A stretch of DNA of 37,656 nucleotides, taken from assembly GCA_021324445.1 (NCBI GenBank), contig JAJPJC010000118.1:1-37656 (forward strand), read 5' to 3'. The position numbers and the translations under genes are program-made. This document shows, piece by piece, positions 1-8,552 of the stretch. Source of the DNA: Isosphaeraceae bacterium (GTDB lineage: Bacteria; Planctomycetota; Planctomycetia; Isosphaerales; Isosphaeraceae). Numbering within the stretch: position 1 is the stretch's first letter; every line of letters starts with the position of its first letter. The notes beneath the pieces were generated by a model. It was not told the DNA's origin. It did not search any database and was given only the letters and a program-made list of their open reading frames with translations.

Positions 1-141
1 GCGTCAGCCCCTGGACTCAGGGCCCTCCCCGGAATCCATCCCACTCGCCGCCGCAACCTCCGGCTTTGCCGGAGGTTGCGGCGGCGAGGTCCACACGAAG
101 GGGTGGGATGGGTCGCTCGGCGGTTCCCCAGGGGCTGACGC
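1..141. repeat. Nested palindromic intergenic element
   Basis: Three nested inverted repeats share one centre. The outer 14-bp arms are 1-14 and 128-141 (GCGTCAGCCCCTGG and its complement). The middle 9-bp arms are 36-44 and 103-111. The inner arms, 45-63 and 69-87, form a perfect 19-bp stem with a 5-nt loop at 64-68. No protein is recognised in it. It looks like a mobile or repetitive intergenic element of the MITE/REP kind rather than a simple terminator, but no second copy lies in the window. The element may continue to the left of the window edge. Confidence 0.75.
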
Positions 142-159
142 CCCTGGCTACGTTCTTCC

Positions 160-336
160 GCCCCCTTCGGGGGCTTCCGGAACAGACTCTCAGTCCTGCT
201 ATTCACCACCGCCCCCATTCGGGGGCTCAGAGACCTTGAGGAACAGTCGCTACCGTTACTGGTGTTGCCGCCGAATTGGGATACGGCTCGTGCACACACG
301 AACCATATCCCAATCCAGGAGACTCTCAGTCCTGCT
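160..336. repeat. Hairpins and a 17-bp direct repeat downstream of the AAA ATPase gene
   Basis: Two C5/G5 hairpins occur at 160-174 (GCCCCCTTCGGGGGC) and 211-226. A 17-bp direct repeat, AGACTCTCAGTCCTGCT, occurs at 184-200 and 320-336. A third hairpin pairs 275-292 with 297-314, 18 bp with two positions that pair as G-U in one strand. The third hairpin lies just past the stop codon (326) of the minus-strand ATPase gene and could end its transcript, although there is no clear T-tract. Confidence 0.6.
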
Positions 337-1633
337 TGGTCTGCCGGAGCCGCGTGAAGAGCTGGCTGTACGGCGCGAAATCGTGGGGCGACTCGGATCG
401 AAGACTTCCCAGCGGCGCGGCGCCGGCGGACGACGAGGTGGTCACCGGCCCGGCGCCGGGCGCGGTGTCCGGGTGCTGTACGGACTCAACCGGGGGAACG
501 GGCCAGGCCGGCGCACTGCCGGCTTGCGACGATCGCTCGCGGTTGCGCGTCCATTCCGCCCAGGCCTGCAAGGCGGCGTAACGGTCCTCGACCAGCTCCT
601 CGTCGGGTCCGGAAACACCGGGCTGAGGGCCGTCCCGATCCTTGGCGGGGTCCTCCGGATGGACCAGCTCCGCCTCCAGGTCGCCTTCCCAGCCGACCTC
701 CACCAGACCCTCCTCCAGGCGGAGCGGGGGTCGGGTGGGGATCAAGGACGGGGATCCAGCCCGGCCGGCCTCTTCCGGTGGGGTCGCGTGGCCGGCAGCG
801 GGCGGCGAACCGGCCGTTCCGGGCAGGGGGCGCGCTTCCGGGGCGGAGGACGGCCACGGCGCGGCCACCGCCGCCGGCCCGCGGTCGCGCGCCGCCGGCT
901 CGCAACGGCCGGGCCACGCGAGGCTCTTGCCCGACTCGATGAGGGCCAGCAGCCTGCCCGGGTTCCCCGCCGCGTCGCGGTGCAGCGCTTCCAGGGCCCG
1001 CTCCGCGAAACTGCCGGCTCGACCCGATGCGTGCACCAAGGCGCGCGCCTCGTCCAGATCGAGCGGCATCAGGTGGAGATGCAGACGCACCCGTGTTGCC
1101 CAGGCATCCCAGGGACGCATCGTCAAGCGGCGAATCAACTCCGTCCCACCCAGGAGGACCAGGAACGCGAAGCCGCCCGGCTGGCCGAGTTGATTGGTGA
1201 GTGCGTGGATCTCCTCCCAGACCACCGGGGAACCGCAGTGGGCGTTGTCGACGATCAGGAGCCAGCGCCGGCCATCGTTGGCCCCATCCTGCACGCCGGC
1301 CGCGATCGCGGCGCGCGCGGCGCCCTGGCGGTCGGGGATCGCCAGGCCCAGGGCATGACCGATCAAGCGGAGGAACTCCAGGGCATCCAGCGCTGAGCTG
1401 ACCTCGACCGTCAGGGCCCGCCAATTCCAGGGCAGAGCCTCGACGAACCGGCGGGCGAGCCAGGTCTTTCCCGCACCCGGCTCCCCGGTGATCAGCACCG
1501 GGCCGGTCGTCCCCTGCCGGACCGCGTCACGAAGACGTTCCAGCGCCCGTCGACGACTCGAGACGGCGCCTCGGGCCGGATCGCCGTCCGCGCCGCGTGT
1601 GTTCTCAACTCCAAGGCCCTGATCCGGTTGCAT
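326..1633 (-). CDS. ExeA-like AAA family ATPase
   Basis: This predicted 435-residue P-loop ATPase has Walker A (GEPGAGKT) at about residues 50-57 and Walker B (LLIVDNAH) at about 125-132. The helix after Walker A and the region up to about residue 250 match the layout of ExeA/TniB-like AAA proteins, which act as ATP-driven loaders or switches in secretion or transposition machinery. The C-terminal 180 residues are rich in P, A, G and E and look disordered, with no membrane segment. The start is the ATG at 1633, preceded by AAGGA at good spacing. That AAGGA abuts the left arm of an inverted-repeat element at 1646-1799. The gene is divergent from the kinase gene and has no partner on its own strand, so the process it serves cannot be named. 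Confidence 0.8.
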   Translation of the reverse strand: MQPDQGLGVENTRGADGDPARGAVSSRRRALERLRDAVRQGTTGPVLITGEPGAGKTWLARRFVEALPWNWRALTVEVSSALDALEFLRLIGHALGLAIPDRQGAARAAIAAGVQDGANDGRRWLLIVDNAHCGSPVVWEEIHALTNQLGQPGGFAFLVLLGGTELIRRLTMRPWDAWATRVRLHLHLMPLDLDEARALVHASGRAGSFAERALEALHRDAAGNPGRLLALIESGKSLAWPGRCEPAARDRGPAAVAAPWPSSAPEARPLPGTAGSPPAAGHATPPEEAGRAGSPSLIPTRPPLRLEEGLVEVGWEGDLEAELVHPEDPAKDRDGPQPGVSGPDEELVEDRYAALQAWAEWTRNRERSSQAGSAPAWPVPPVESVQHPDTAPGAGPVTTSSSAGAAPLGSLRSESPHDFAPYSQLFTRLRQTKQD

Positions 1634-1645
1634 CGCGTTTGATCC

Positions 1646-1799
1646 TTAGTCCTTGGTCCTTAGGGCTTTGTGGCACTGGACAGTCCTCTGACATCAGTCC
1701 AAACGGAGTGGGATGCGACTCCGCTTCCCCGGCCGAGTGGAGCTCGGCCGGGCCGGGTCGGGTCGGTCGGGCAGCTTGCAGCTCAGGACCAAGGACTAA
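1646..1799. repeat. 154-bp inverted-repeat element with internal hairpins
   Basis: Perfect 15-bp arms lie at 1646-1660 (TTAGTCCTTGGTCCT) and 1785-1799. Inside, 1728-1737 pairs with 1743-1752 (10 bp, 5-nt loop), and GGAGT at 1705-1709 pairs with ACTCC at 1718-1722. It fills most of the gap between the divergent ATPase and kinase genes. No protein is encoded. It is either a MITE-like element or a structured RNA leader; the sequence alone does not decide. Confidence 0.7.
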
Positions 1800-1885
1800 C
1801 GAAAGGATCGGTGGCGGCCCGTCCGGTCTTGAACTCGGTTTTCCGACAAGGGGGTCCGGCCGGCGGCGCGTGTCAGCGACGGAAG

Positions 1886-1915
1886 TTGCTCAAACTTTTC
1901 GGTTTTTGGTAAGAT
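1886..1915 (+). promoter_or_regulatory. Candidate sigma-70-type promoter for the kinase gene
   Basis: TTGCTC at 1886-1891 and TAAGAT at 1910-1915 are separated by 18 nt. The spacer is AT-rich in an otherwise GC-rich region, and the site points toward the kinase gene about 105 nt downstream. The call rests only on consensus resemblance. Confidence 0.4.
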
Positions 1916-2021
1916 GCTTCGCGAAACAGGCTGCGCGGTGGTGGGGCCCGGTGCAGGCGCCGCAATGCTTTGTCAGGCGACATGACCCGCCCAGATGCCC
2001 CAGCTCGGTTCGGAGGGGACC

Positions 2022-2918
2022 GTGGCCACGGATATCAACACGACCAGCGACGATCGGATCGGCGGTTACCGCTACATTCGGACGATCCATCCCGGCCATA
2101 CCTCGCTGGTGATGGAGGTGGTGCAGGAAGGGACCCAGCGGCGGTTCGCGCTGAAGCAACTCCTGGCCTCGCGGGCGGAGGACCCGGATGAGTACAGGGC
2201 CTTCGCGCACGAGGCCAAGCTGGGGATGGAGCTCCGCCACCCCAACCTGATTCGCGTGCATGAGTTCGTCCGGGACAAGATCCAGCCCTACTTCGTAATG
2301 GAGCTGTTCACCGGCCACCACCTGAAGCTCTCGATCGCCCGGCCGTCGGTCTATCCGATGCCGAAGGCCAATCTCCACCGGATCATCGAGCAGGCGGCCT
2401 CGGCCCTGTCGTACATGCACGACAAGGGATGGGTCCATCGCGACGTCAAGCCCGAAAACATCCTGTTCAACAAGTCGGGCGAGGTGCGGGTGATCGACTA
2501 TGCCCTGGCGCGGCGGATCGCCAGCGGCTTTCTCAAGATGTTCGCCGGCAAGAGCCCGCGGCAGGGGACGCGGACCTATCTCTCTCCCGAGCAGATACGC
2601 TGCGAGCCGCCGGCCCCGTCGGTCGATATTTACGGTTTCGGGATCACGTGTTATGAATTGGCCTGTGGCCGCCCGCCCTTCCGTGCCAATTCGTCGCAGG
2701 AGCTGCTGGAGAAACACCTGAGCGAACGGCCGCTGCCGTTGACCAACCATAACAAGCGGGTCACTCCCGAGTTCAACGACCTGGTCTTGAAGATGATTCA
2801 GAAGCGGCCGGCCGATCGGTTCTCGAGCCTCGACGAGTTCCTGTCGCGATTTCGAACGGTCCGGATCTTTCAGGACGACCCCGACCCGATGGCCGGTCGC
2901 GACGCCGGCTTTTCGTGA
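2022..2918 (+). CDS. Serine/threonine protein kinase (Hanks type)
   Basis: This 298-residue soluble kinase would phosphorylate Ser/Thr on target proteins. The ATP-anchoring Lys is K45 (FALKQ), the helix-C Glu is about E64, the catalytic loop HRDVKPEN is at 139-146, and the metal-binding Asp is D159. The usual DFG is DYA here, and the glycine-rich loop is degenerate (IHPGHTS). The APE region reads LSPEQ. No transmembrane or sensor domain follows the kinase domain, unlike many planctomycete kinases. The GTG at 2022 is chosen because GGAGGGG lies just upstream. An in-frame ATG at 1995 would add 9 residues but has no visible ribosome site. The substrate is unknown. The next gene, accA, lies 136 nt downstream on the same strand, so co-transcription is possible. 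Confidence 0.88.
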   Translation: MATDINTTSDDRIGGYRYIRTIHPGHTSLVMEVVQEGTQRRFALKQLLASRAEDPDEYRAFAHEAKLGMELRHPNLIRVHEFVRDKIQPYFVMELFTGHHLKLSIARPSVYPMPKANLHRIIEQAASALSYMHDKGWVHRDVKPENILFNKSGEVRVIDYALARRIASGFLKMFAGKSPRQGTRTYLSPEQIRCEPPAPSVDIYGFGITCYELACGRPPFRANSSQELLEKHLSERPLPLTNHNKRVTPEFNDLVLKMIQKRPADRFSSLDEFLSRFRTVRIFQDDPDPMAGRDAGFS

Positions 2919-2970
2919 GGTGAAGGCCGCCGTCGCGAGGGAACCGGCACGCCCCGCGGGGGTTCCGCTG

Positions 2971-3015
2971 TCTCGTCTGGTCTGGTCTGGTCTGGTCTCG
3001 TCTCGCCTCGCCTCG
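2971..3015. repeat. Pentanucleotide tandem repeat (TCTSG)n
   Basis: Nine consecutive 5-nt units of the form YCTSG (TCTCG, TCTGG x4, TCTCG x2, CCTCG x2) lie between the kinase stop and the accA start. The array ends 39 nt before the accA ATG, inside its probable leader. Unit number may vary by slippage. Confidence 0.8.
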
Positions 3016-3054
3016 TCTTCGATCGGCCCGCTCCGGGTCAAGGATCACGCCCCG

Positions 3055-4068
3055 ATGCCCAGTGTCAGTGAACCGCGGCTCGCCTTCGAGGCGCCCATCC
3101 TCGAGATGGAGGCGCGCCTCGCCGAGTTGGAGACCCAGTACGCCCGGAATCGCGCCGCCGGCGACACCGCGCCGATCGCCGAACAGATCCGGCGGACGCG
3201 GCGCGAGCTGGCCGCGCTGAAGCGGGCGATTTATTCCCAGTTGGATCCCTGGCAGGTCGTGCAGGTCTCGCGGCATCCGGGGCGGCCCCAGACCCGCGAC
3301 TACATCGAGCTGATCTTCGAGCAGTTCATCGAGCTGCACGGCGACCGCGCCGTGGGCGATGACCAGGCGATCGTGACCGGCCTGGCGCACCTGGACGAGC
3401 ACAAGGTCATGTTCATCGGCCACCAGAAAGGGAAGAACCTGGCCGAGCGCACGGCCTGCCATTTCGGCTGCGCCCACCCGGAGGGCTATCGCAAGGCCCT
3501 GGTGAAGATGCGGCTGGCCGCCAAGTTCGGCCTGCCGATCATCTCGTTCATCGACACGCCCGGGGCCTATCCCGGCATCACGGCCGAGGAGCGGGGTCAG
3601 GCCGCGATCATCGCCGAGAACCTGATGGCCATGAGCCAGATCCGGACCCCGATCCTCTGCGTCGTCATCGGCGAGGGGGGCTCCGGCGGCGCGCTGGGCA
3701 TCGGCATCGGCGACCGGCTGGCGATGCTGGAATTCACCTATTATTCGGTGATCAGCCCCGAGGGATGTGCCTCGATCCTGTGGAAAGGGAGCGAACACGC
3801 ACCCAAGGCCGCCGCCGCGCTCAAGATGACCAGCCGCGACCTGCTCCGCTTCGGCATCGTCGACGAGGTGATCCCCGAGCCGCTCGGCGGCGCCCATCGC
3901 GATCACCGCGAGGCCGCCGCCAACCTCAAGTCGTTCCTGATCCATGGCCTCCGCCAGCTCAAGGGCCTGCCCCGGGAGGAGCTGCTCCAGCGCCGGTACG
4001 AGAAGTACCGCAAGATCGGCGAGTTCCTCGAGGGCGCGAGCGACCCCGAGCGGAACGGCATGGTCTGA
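3055..4068 (+). CDS. accA: Acetyl-CoA carboxylase carboxyltransferase subunit alpha
   Basis: This is the alpha half of the carboxyltransferase of acetyl-CoA carboxylase, which moves the carboxyl group from carboxybiotin to acetyl-CoA to give malonyl-CoA for fatty acid synthesis. It works with AccD, which is not in this window. At 337 residues it is close to the usual AccA length of about 320. Typical stretches are visible: the N-terminal helical LEAPI-type segment, a motif reading GDRAVGDDQAI, the IDTPGAYPG segment, GEGGSGGALGIG, and YYSVISPEGCASILWK. The ATG at 3055 follows AAGGA by 10 nt. The open frame continues upstream through the pentamer repeat but without family similarity, so the later start is preferred. 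Nothing in the protein looks damaged. Confidence 0.95.
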   Translation: MPSVSEPRLAFEAPILEMEARLAELETQYARNRAAGDTAPIAEQIRRTRRELAALKRAIYSQLDPWQVVQVSRHPGRPQTRDYIELIFEQFIELHGDRAVGDDQAIVTGLAHLDEHKVMFIGHQKGKNLAERTACHFGCAHPEGYRKALVKMRLAAKFGLPIISFIDTPGAYPGITAEERGQAAIIAENLMAMSQIRTPILCVVIGEGGSGGALGIGIGDRLAMLEFTYYSVISPEGCASILWKGSEHAPKAAAALKMTSRDLLRFGIVDEVIPEPLGGAHRDHREAAANLKSFLIHGLRQLKGLPREELLQRRYEKYRKIGEFLEGASDPERNGMV

Positions 4069-4162
4069 CCCTCAATGGATCCTGGCGATTGGGAAAGTGA
4101 AGGGGGATGATCGGCGTGGTTGCTGTGGATGAGACCTGGCCGATCGGCGCAAGGAAAAAACC

Positions 4163-5191
4163 ATGGAACACCGCCAGCTCGGGGCTTCCGGATTCAAGGT
4201 CCCCGTGCTCAGTCTGGGGACGGCCACCTTCGGCGGCGAAGGTGCCTTCAAGGGGTTCGGCGAAACGGATGCGATCGAGGCCACCCGCCTGGTGGATCTC
4301 TGCCTGGACGCCGGTTTGACGATGTTCGATTCGGCCGACGCTTACTCGGCGGGTCGGGCCGAGGAGATCCTGGGACAGGCAATCCGGGGTCGCCGGGACC
4401 GGGTGATCATCTCGACCAAGTCGGCCTTCCGGGTCGGGCCCGGGCCGAACGACGTCGGCTCGTCGCGGCACCACCTGATCCGCGCCGTCGAGGGCAGCCT
4501 GAAGCGGCTCGGTACCGACTACATCGACCTGTACCAGCTCCATGCCTTCGACCGGACGACCCCGGTCGAGGAAACGCTCGGCACCCTCGACGATCTGGTC
4601 CGGGCCGGGAAACTGCGCTACATCGGCTGCTCGAACTTCTCCGGCTGGCACTTGATGAAATCGCTCGCCGTCTCGCAAGCCTACGGGCTGGCGCGGTATG
4701 TCGCCCACCAGGCCTACTATTCGCTCGTCGGCCGCGATTATGAATGGGAGCTGATGCCTCTGGCCCTCGACCAGGGCGTCGGCTGCCTCGCCTGGAGTCC
4801 GCTCGGTTTCGCCCGGCTCACGGGCAAGATCCGCCGCGGTCAGCCCCTGCCCGAGACCAGTCGCCTTCGGCACGAGGATGCGACCGTCGGCGGCCCGGTC
4901 GTCGCCGAGGACTACCTGTTCCGGGTCCTCGATGCCCTGGACGCGGTGGCCGGGGAGACGGGCAAGACCGTACCTCAGGTGGCGATCAACTGGGTGCTCC
5001 GCCGGCCCAGCGTAGCCAGCGTCATCATCGGTGCGCGCCACGAGGATCAACTGCGCCAGAATCTGGGCGCGGTCGGCTGGGAACTGACGCCCGAACAGGT
5101 CGCCAGGCTCGATGCGGCGAGTGAGACGGCAGCCGCGTATCCCACCTGGCACCAGCGGCTCTATGCCGAGCGGAACCCGCCACCGGTTTGA
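4163..5191 (+). CDS. Aldo/keto reductase
   Basis: This 342-residue NADP(H)-dependent oxidoreductase has the AKR TIM-barrel fold. The catalytic tetrad is visible as D56 and Y61 (FDSADAY), K86 (VIISTK) and H127 (YQLHAFD). The C-terminal cofactor segment reads SVIIGAR. The N-terminus (RQLGASGFKVPVLSLGT) is typical of the YajO/Tas/AKR11-like bacterial group. The ATG at 4163 follows AAGGA at suitable spacing. The gene starts 94 nt after accA on the same strand. The substrate cannot be told from sequence. Confidence 0.92.
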   Translation: MEHRQLGASGFKVPVLSLGTATFGGEGAFKGFGETDAIEATRLVDLCLDAGLTMFDSADAYSAGRAEEILGQAIRGRRDRVIISTKSAFRVGPGPNDVGSSRHHLIRAVEGSLKRLGTDYIDLYQLHAFDRTTPVEETLGTLDDLVRAGKLRYIGCSNFSGWHLMKSLAVSQAYGLARYVAHQAYYSLVGRDYEWELMPLALDQGVGCLAWSPLGFARLTGKIRRGQPLPETSRLRHEDATVGGPVVAEDYLFRVLDALDAVAGETGKTVPQVAINWVLRRPSVASVIIGARHEDQLRQNLGAVGWELTPEQVARLDAASETAAAYPTWHQRLYAERNPPPV

Positions 5192-5372
5192 CCCTCGAGC
5201 GCTCGCGCTTCCCCTGCCGATCGTCATTCGAGTCGGTCAGGATATCCCGCGTGCCGCTCCCTCCTCGGGATCAGTTCCCTCCCGACGAGAGGTGTGACAG
5301 GGTAGGAATCCTGGAATCGCGCGGGAAATCCGGACCCTTCTCGGCGATCACCACCGTGGTACCACGGGCCTG

Positions 5373-5527
5373 ACCGCAGAGACAGTCGAGATAGATTCCC
5401 GAATTTCACCGCAGAGACCGCAGAGATTGGGACCGAGCCAGGAGAGCGGGTCGGGAGGGTCCGGGGGATTGAAGCCCGATACGCTCTCGGTCTTCTCCTC
5501 GGCGGTCTCTGCGGTCTCTGCGGTGAA
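5373..5527. repeat. Inverted-repeat element, CCGCAGAGA family
   Basis: Perfect 22-bp arms lie at 5405-5426 and 5506-5527, separated by 79 bp. Each arm holds two copies of the 9-mer ACCGCAGAG. An extra ACCGCAGAGAC lies at 5373-5383. The unit is reminiscent of the CGCAGAGA-type interspersed repeats of planctomycetes and related phyla. It fills the middle of the 487-nt gap between the aldo/keto reductase and transporter genes. The rest of that gap shows no gene. Confidence 0.75.
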
Positions 5528-5678
5528 TCCGTCCCCTCCCTCTCGGCGGTGCGACGGCTGGTCCAAAGTTGGGGATTGCCCAGGAGTGTCGAAATCCGAG
5601 ATGGTCCGGGAACACGAACGCCACCGGCGGGCTGCCCGGTGATGCCAGCGTCGAATGGGAACTCCCAGGGAACCGTCC

Positions 5679-6971
5679 ATGAACGAACACGTGCGGCCCG
5701 CGACGCCGATCCTGCGCGTGGTGCTGGCCAGCTTCATCGGCACGTCCATCGAGTGGTACGATTTCTTCCTCTACGGGACGGCTGCCGCGCTGGTCTTCAA
5801 CAAGTTATTCTTCCCCACGCTCGATCCGCTCGCGGGCACGATGGCGTCGTTTGCCACCTATGCCGTCGGTTTCTTCGCCCGGCCGCTGGGCGGAATCGTC
5901 TTCGGCCATTACGGCGACAAGCTCGGCCGCAAATCGATGCTGGTGACCACGCTGCTGATGATGGGGCTGTCCACGTTCCTGATCGGAGCGCTCCCGACCT
6001 ATGAGCAGATCGGGGTGCTGGCGCCGGTGGCGCTGGCGGCCTTGCGTCTGGTCCAGGGGCTGGGCGTGGGCGGCGAGTGGGGCGGCGCCGTGCTCCTGGT
6101 GGTGGAGCACGGCCACCACCGCCGCCGGGGCATCTACGCCAGTTCCGCCCAGGCGGGCGTGCCCGCCGGGCTCCTGCTGGCCAACGGCACCTTCGCGGCG
6201 GCCTCCGCCCTCCCCGAAGGGCCGTTCCTGAGCTGGGGCTGGCGCGTGCCGTTCCTGGCAGGCGCGGTCTTGCTGGGACTGGGCCTGTTCATCCGCCTGC
6301 ACATCCTGGAAACACCACTCTTCGCCCAGGCGCAGGCGCAAGGCGGCACCAGCCCCAGGCCGCTGGTCGATCTGGTGCGGCACTATCCCAGGAACCTGCT
6401 CCTGGCGATGGGCGCCCGCTTTGCCGAGAACGCCTGTTTCTACGTCTTCACGGTCTTCATCTACGTGTATGCCAGCGAGTCGCGCGGCTTCGCGCGGCAG
6501 ACCATCCTGGTGGGCGTCGTCGTCGCCTCCGCCCTGCAACTGGTTTCCATCCCGGCGTTCGCGGCGCTGTCCGACCGCCTGGGCCGTCGTCCGGTCTACC
6601 TGGCCGGGGCGCTGTTCCTGGGGCTGTTCGCCTTCCCCTTTTTCTGGCTAGTGGACAGCGGCGTGCCGGTCCTGATCTGGCTGGCCCTGGTCCTGGGGCT
6701 GACGGGCGTCGCGGCGATGTACGGCCCGCAGGCGGCGTTCTTCTCGGAACTGTTCGGGACGAGTGTCCGTTACAGCGGGGCGTCGCTGGGGTCGCAGTTG
6801 GCGGCGCCGTTGGCCGGGGGACTGGCCCCGTTGATCGCCACGGCCCTGCTGGGCTGGTCCGGCGGCCAGCCCTGGCCTGTCGCGCTGTACATGATCGGCA
6901 TGGTTCTGATCACCTTCACCTCCGTCTTCCTGGCCGTGGAGACGGTGCAATCCGACCTGTCGAGCGGGTAG
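5679..6971 (+). CDS. MFS transporter, metabolite:H+ symporter (MHS) family
   Basis: This 430-residue inner-membrane secondary transporter has about twelve hydrophobic segments. The N-terminus (ASFIGTSIEWYDFFLYGTAA) and the loop 2-3 motif GHYGDKLGRK are diagnostic of the MHS group, which takes up citrate, shikimate, alpha-ketoglutarate, proline/betaine and similar compounds with protons. A second copy of the loop motif (LSDRLGRRP) follows the midpoint, as expected for the duplicated MFS fold. The ATG at 5679 has AGGGA 7 nt upstream. An in-frame ATG at 5655 adds 8 residues without support. The stop lies only 3 nt from the stop of the convergent acyl-CoA dehydrogenase gene. The substrate is unknown. 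Confidence 0.93.
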   Translation: MNEHVRPATPILRVVLASFIGTSIEWYDFFLYGTAAALVFNKLFFPTLDPLAGTMASFATYAVGFFARPLGGIVFGHYGDKLGRKSMLVTTLLMMGLSTFLIGALPTYEQIGVLAPVALAALRLVQGLGVGGEWGGAVLLVVEHGHHRRRGIYASSAQAGVPAGLLLANGTFAAASALPEGPFLSWGWRVPFLAGAVLLGLGLFIRLHILETPLFAQAQAQGGTSPRPLVDLVRHYPRNLLLAMGARFAENACFYVFTVFIYVYASESRGFARQTILVGVVVASALQLVSIPAFAALSDRLGRRPVYLAGALFLGLFAFPFFWLVDSGVPVLIWLALVLGLTGVAAMYGPQAAFFSELFGTSVRYSGASLGSQLAAPLAGGLAPLIATALLGWSGGQPWPVALYMIGMVLITFTSVFLAVETVQSDLSSG

Positions 6972-6974
6972 CTC

Positions 6975-8147
6975 TCACCGAAAGGCCTGGTAGTCCTTCC
7001 CCAGCACGGCCGCGGCGATCTTGAGGGTCAAGATCTCGTCGGTCCCCTCGTAGAGCCGGGCCACGCGGGCGTCCTGGAAGTGTCGGCCGGGCCGGAAGGC
7101 TTCGAGGAAGCCGCGGCCGCCGAAGACCTGCACGGAGCGATCGGCGGCGTCGCAGGCGGCGCGCGCGGCGTGCAGCTTGGCCTGGGCCGCCAGCCGATCG
7201 GCGCGGGCGCGAAGGGTGGAGTCGCCGGGGGCGGCCAGGCTGGCGTCCCGGGCCTCGGCCGCGAGGAAGACCAGGGCCTCGGTCGTGATCCGGTGCATCT
7301 CGATCGCCGTGATGTGCTCCTGCACGAGCTGGTGCCGTGCGATCGGCTTGCCGTGCTGGTGCCGCGCCTTCGCATACCTGACGACCTCGGCCAGACAATC
7401 CTCGATCACCCCCAGGCAGCCGGCCGCGACACTCAGCCGGCCGCCGACCAGGGCGTCCATCGCGATCGCCAGGCCTTCCCCCTCGGCGCCCAGCAGGTTC
7501 GCCGCGGGGAGCGCGTAGTCGCGGAGCGCAAACCGGACCGTGTCGGCGGTCACGTTGCCGACCTTGGGCTCGAGCGACTCACTGGAAAAGCCGGGCCGCC
7601 CGGTTTCGACCAGGAACGCGCTGATCCGCCCCGTGCGGCCCTCGGGATAGGCGAACGTGACGATCACGCCGGCAATCCCGCCGTTGGAGATCAGGTACTT
7701 CTCGCCGTTGAGCAAGAACTCATCGCCGCGACGGCGGTAGGTCATCGCCAGCTCGCGCGGATTGCTGCCGGCCTCGGGCTCGGTCAGGCCGAACGCGCAG
7801 ACGATCTCGCCGCGGGTCGACGGCGGCAAGAGCCGGCGCTTCTGCTCGTCGTTGCCCCAGGCGAGGATCGGTCCCTGGCCGATCGACGAGTGGCCCGAAA
7901 AGAAGGTGCGCACGCCGGTCCCCTCCTGGCCGATCCGCGCCAGCGCCCGGGCGTAGGTCACCATGTCGGCCCCCCGGCCGCCGTGAACGACGGGCACCGG
8001 CATGCCCAGCAGCCCGTGCACCCGCGCCAGGGGCAGGAGCTGGTCATTGAACCGCCGCTGGAGGTAGCACTGCTCCTCGATCGGCCGCAAGGCCCGGCAG
8101 AAGGCCTCGACGTCCTGAAGCAACCGGTCTCGTTCCGCGCGTTCCAT
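6975..8147 (-). CDS. Acyl-CoA dehydrogenase family protein
   Basis: This 390-residue flavoprotein would catalyse alpha,beta-desaturation of an acyl-CoA, passing electrons from FAD to an electron-transfer flavoprotein. It has the helical N-domain, the middle beta-domain with the FGLTEPEAGSNP segment, and the C-terminal helical domain. The likely catalytic base is about E367 in LYEGTDEI, the usual place for the short/medium-chain group. The QVFGGRGF motif before it is also typical. The ATG at 8147 follows GGAG by about 8 nt. An open frame extends to 8693 but shows no family similarity beyond this start and would run into tRNA genes. Other beta-oxidation genes are absent, so the acyl chain cannot be assigned. 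Confidence 0.93.
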   Translation of the reverse strand: MERAERDRLLQDVEAFCRALRPIEEQCYLQRRFNDQLLPLARVHGLLGMPVPVVHGGRGADMVTYARALARIGQEGTGVRTFFSGHSSIGQGPILAWGNDEQKRRLLPPSTRGEIVCAFGLTEPEAGSNPRELAMTYRRRGDEFLLNGEKYLISNGGIAGVIVTFAYPEGRTGRISAFLVETGRPGFSSESLEPKVGNVTADTVRFALRDYALPAANLLGAEGEGLAIAMDALVGGRLSVAAGCLGVIEDCLAEVVRYAKARHQHGKPIARHQLVQEHITAIEMHRITTEALVFLAAEARDASLAAPGDSTLRARADRLAAQAKLHAARAACDAADRSVQVFGGRGFLEAFRPGRHFQDARVARLYEGTDEILTLKIAAAVLGKDYQAFR

Positions 8148-8552
8148 GATATGACTCCACGCCCTTGGGGATGGGCACGCTGTCGTCCCGGATCGTCCAC
8201 GGCTCCCTCGAGTTCGCCGAACGCCCTTTCCGCACGCGGCCGGCGCGGGGACCGCGGTCCGTTTCCGGCCGGTGGCGGCTGCCCCGGTGATCGGTCTCAA
8301 CATCAAGGATGACGAAGATCGGACCGTTCGGCAAATCGCGAGAGGGTTCGCGCCGGGACGAGGCCCGGCATCGTCGGACATCGCTGGCCGGCGTCCCCCA
8401 GGAATTCGGCTATCCCGCGCGAACATCCCGGGCCGCTCCCGCGTCTGACCAGTGACCAGCGGCTCACGGTTTTCCGCCTTGCGTGGGGAAAACCCCGAGG
8501 GATCGCGACGTCCGTCGACCCCACGGCCGGTTGAGGGAAAGTCTCGATTGCA
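8148..8552. other. Intergenic region, no gene recognised
   Basis: These 405 nt lie between the start of the acyl-CoA dehydrogenase gene and the first tRNA. They should contain promoters for both directions, but no convincing -35/-10 pair stands out and no open frame resembles a known protein. Confidence 0.5.
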
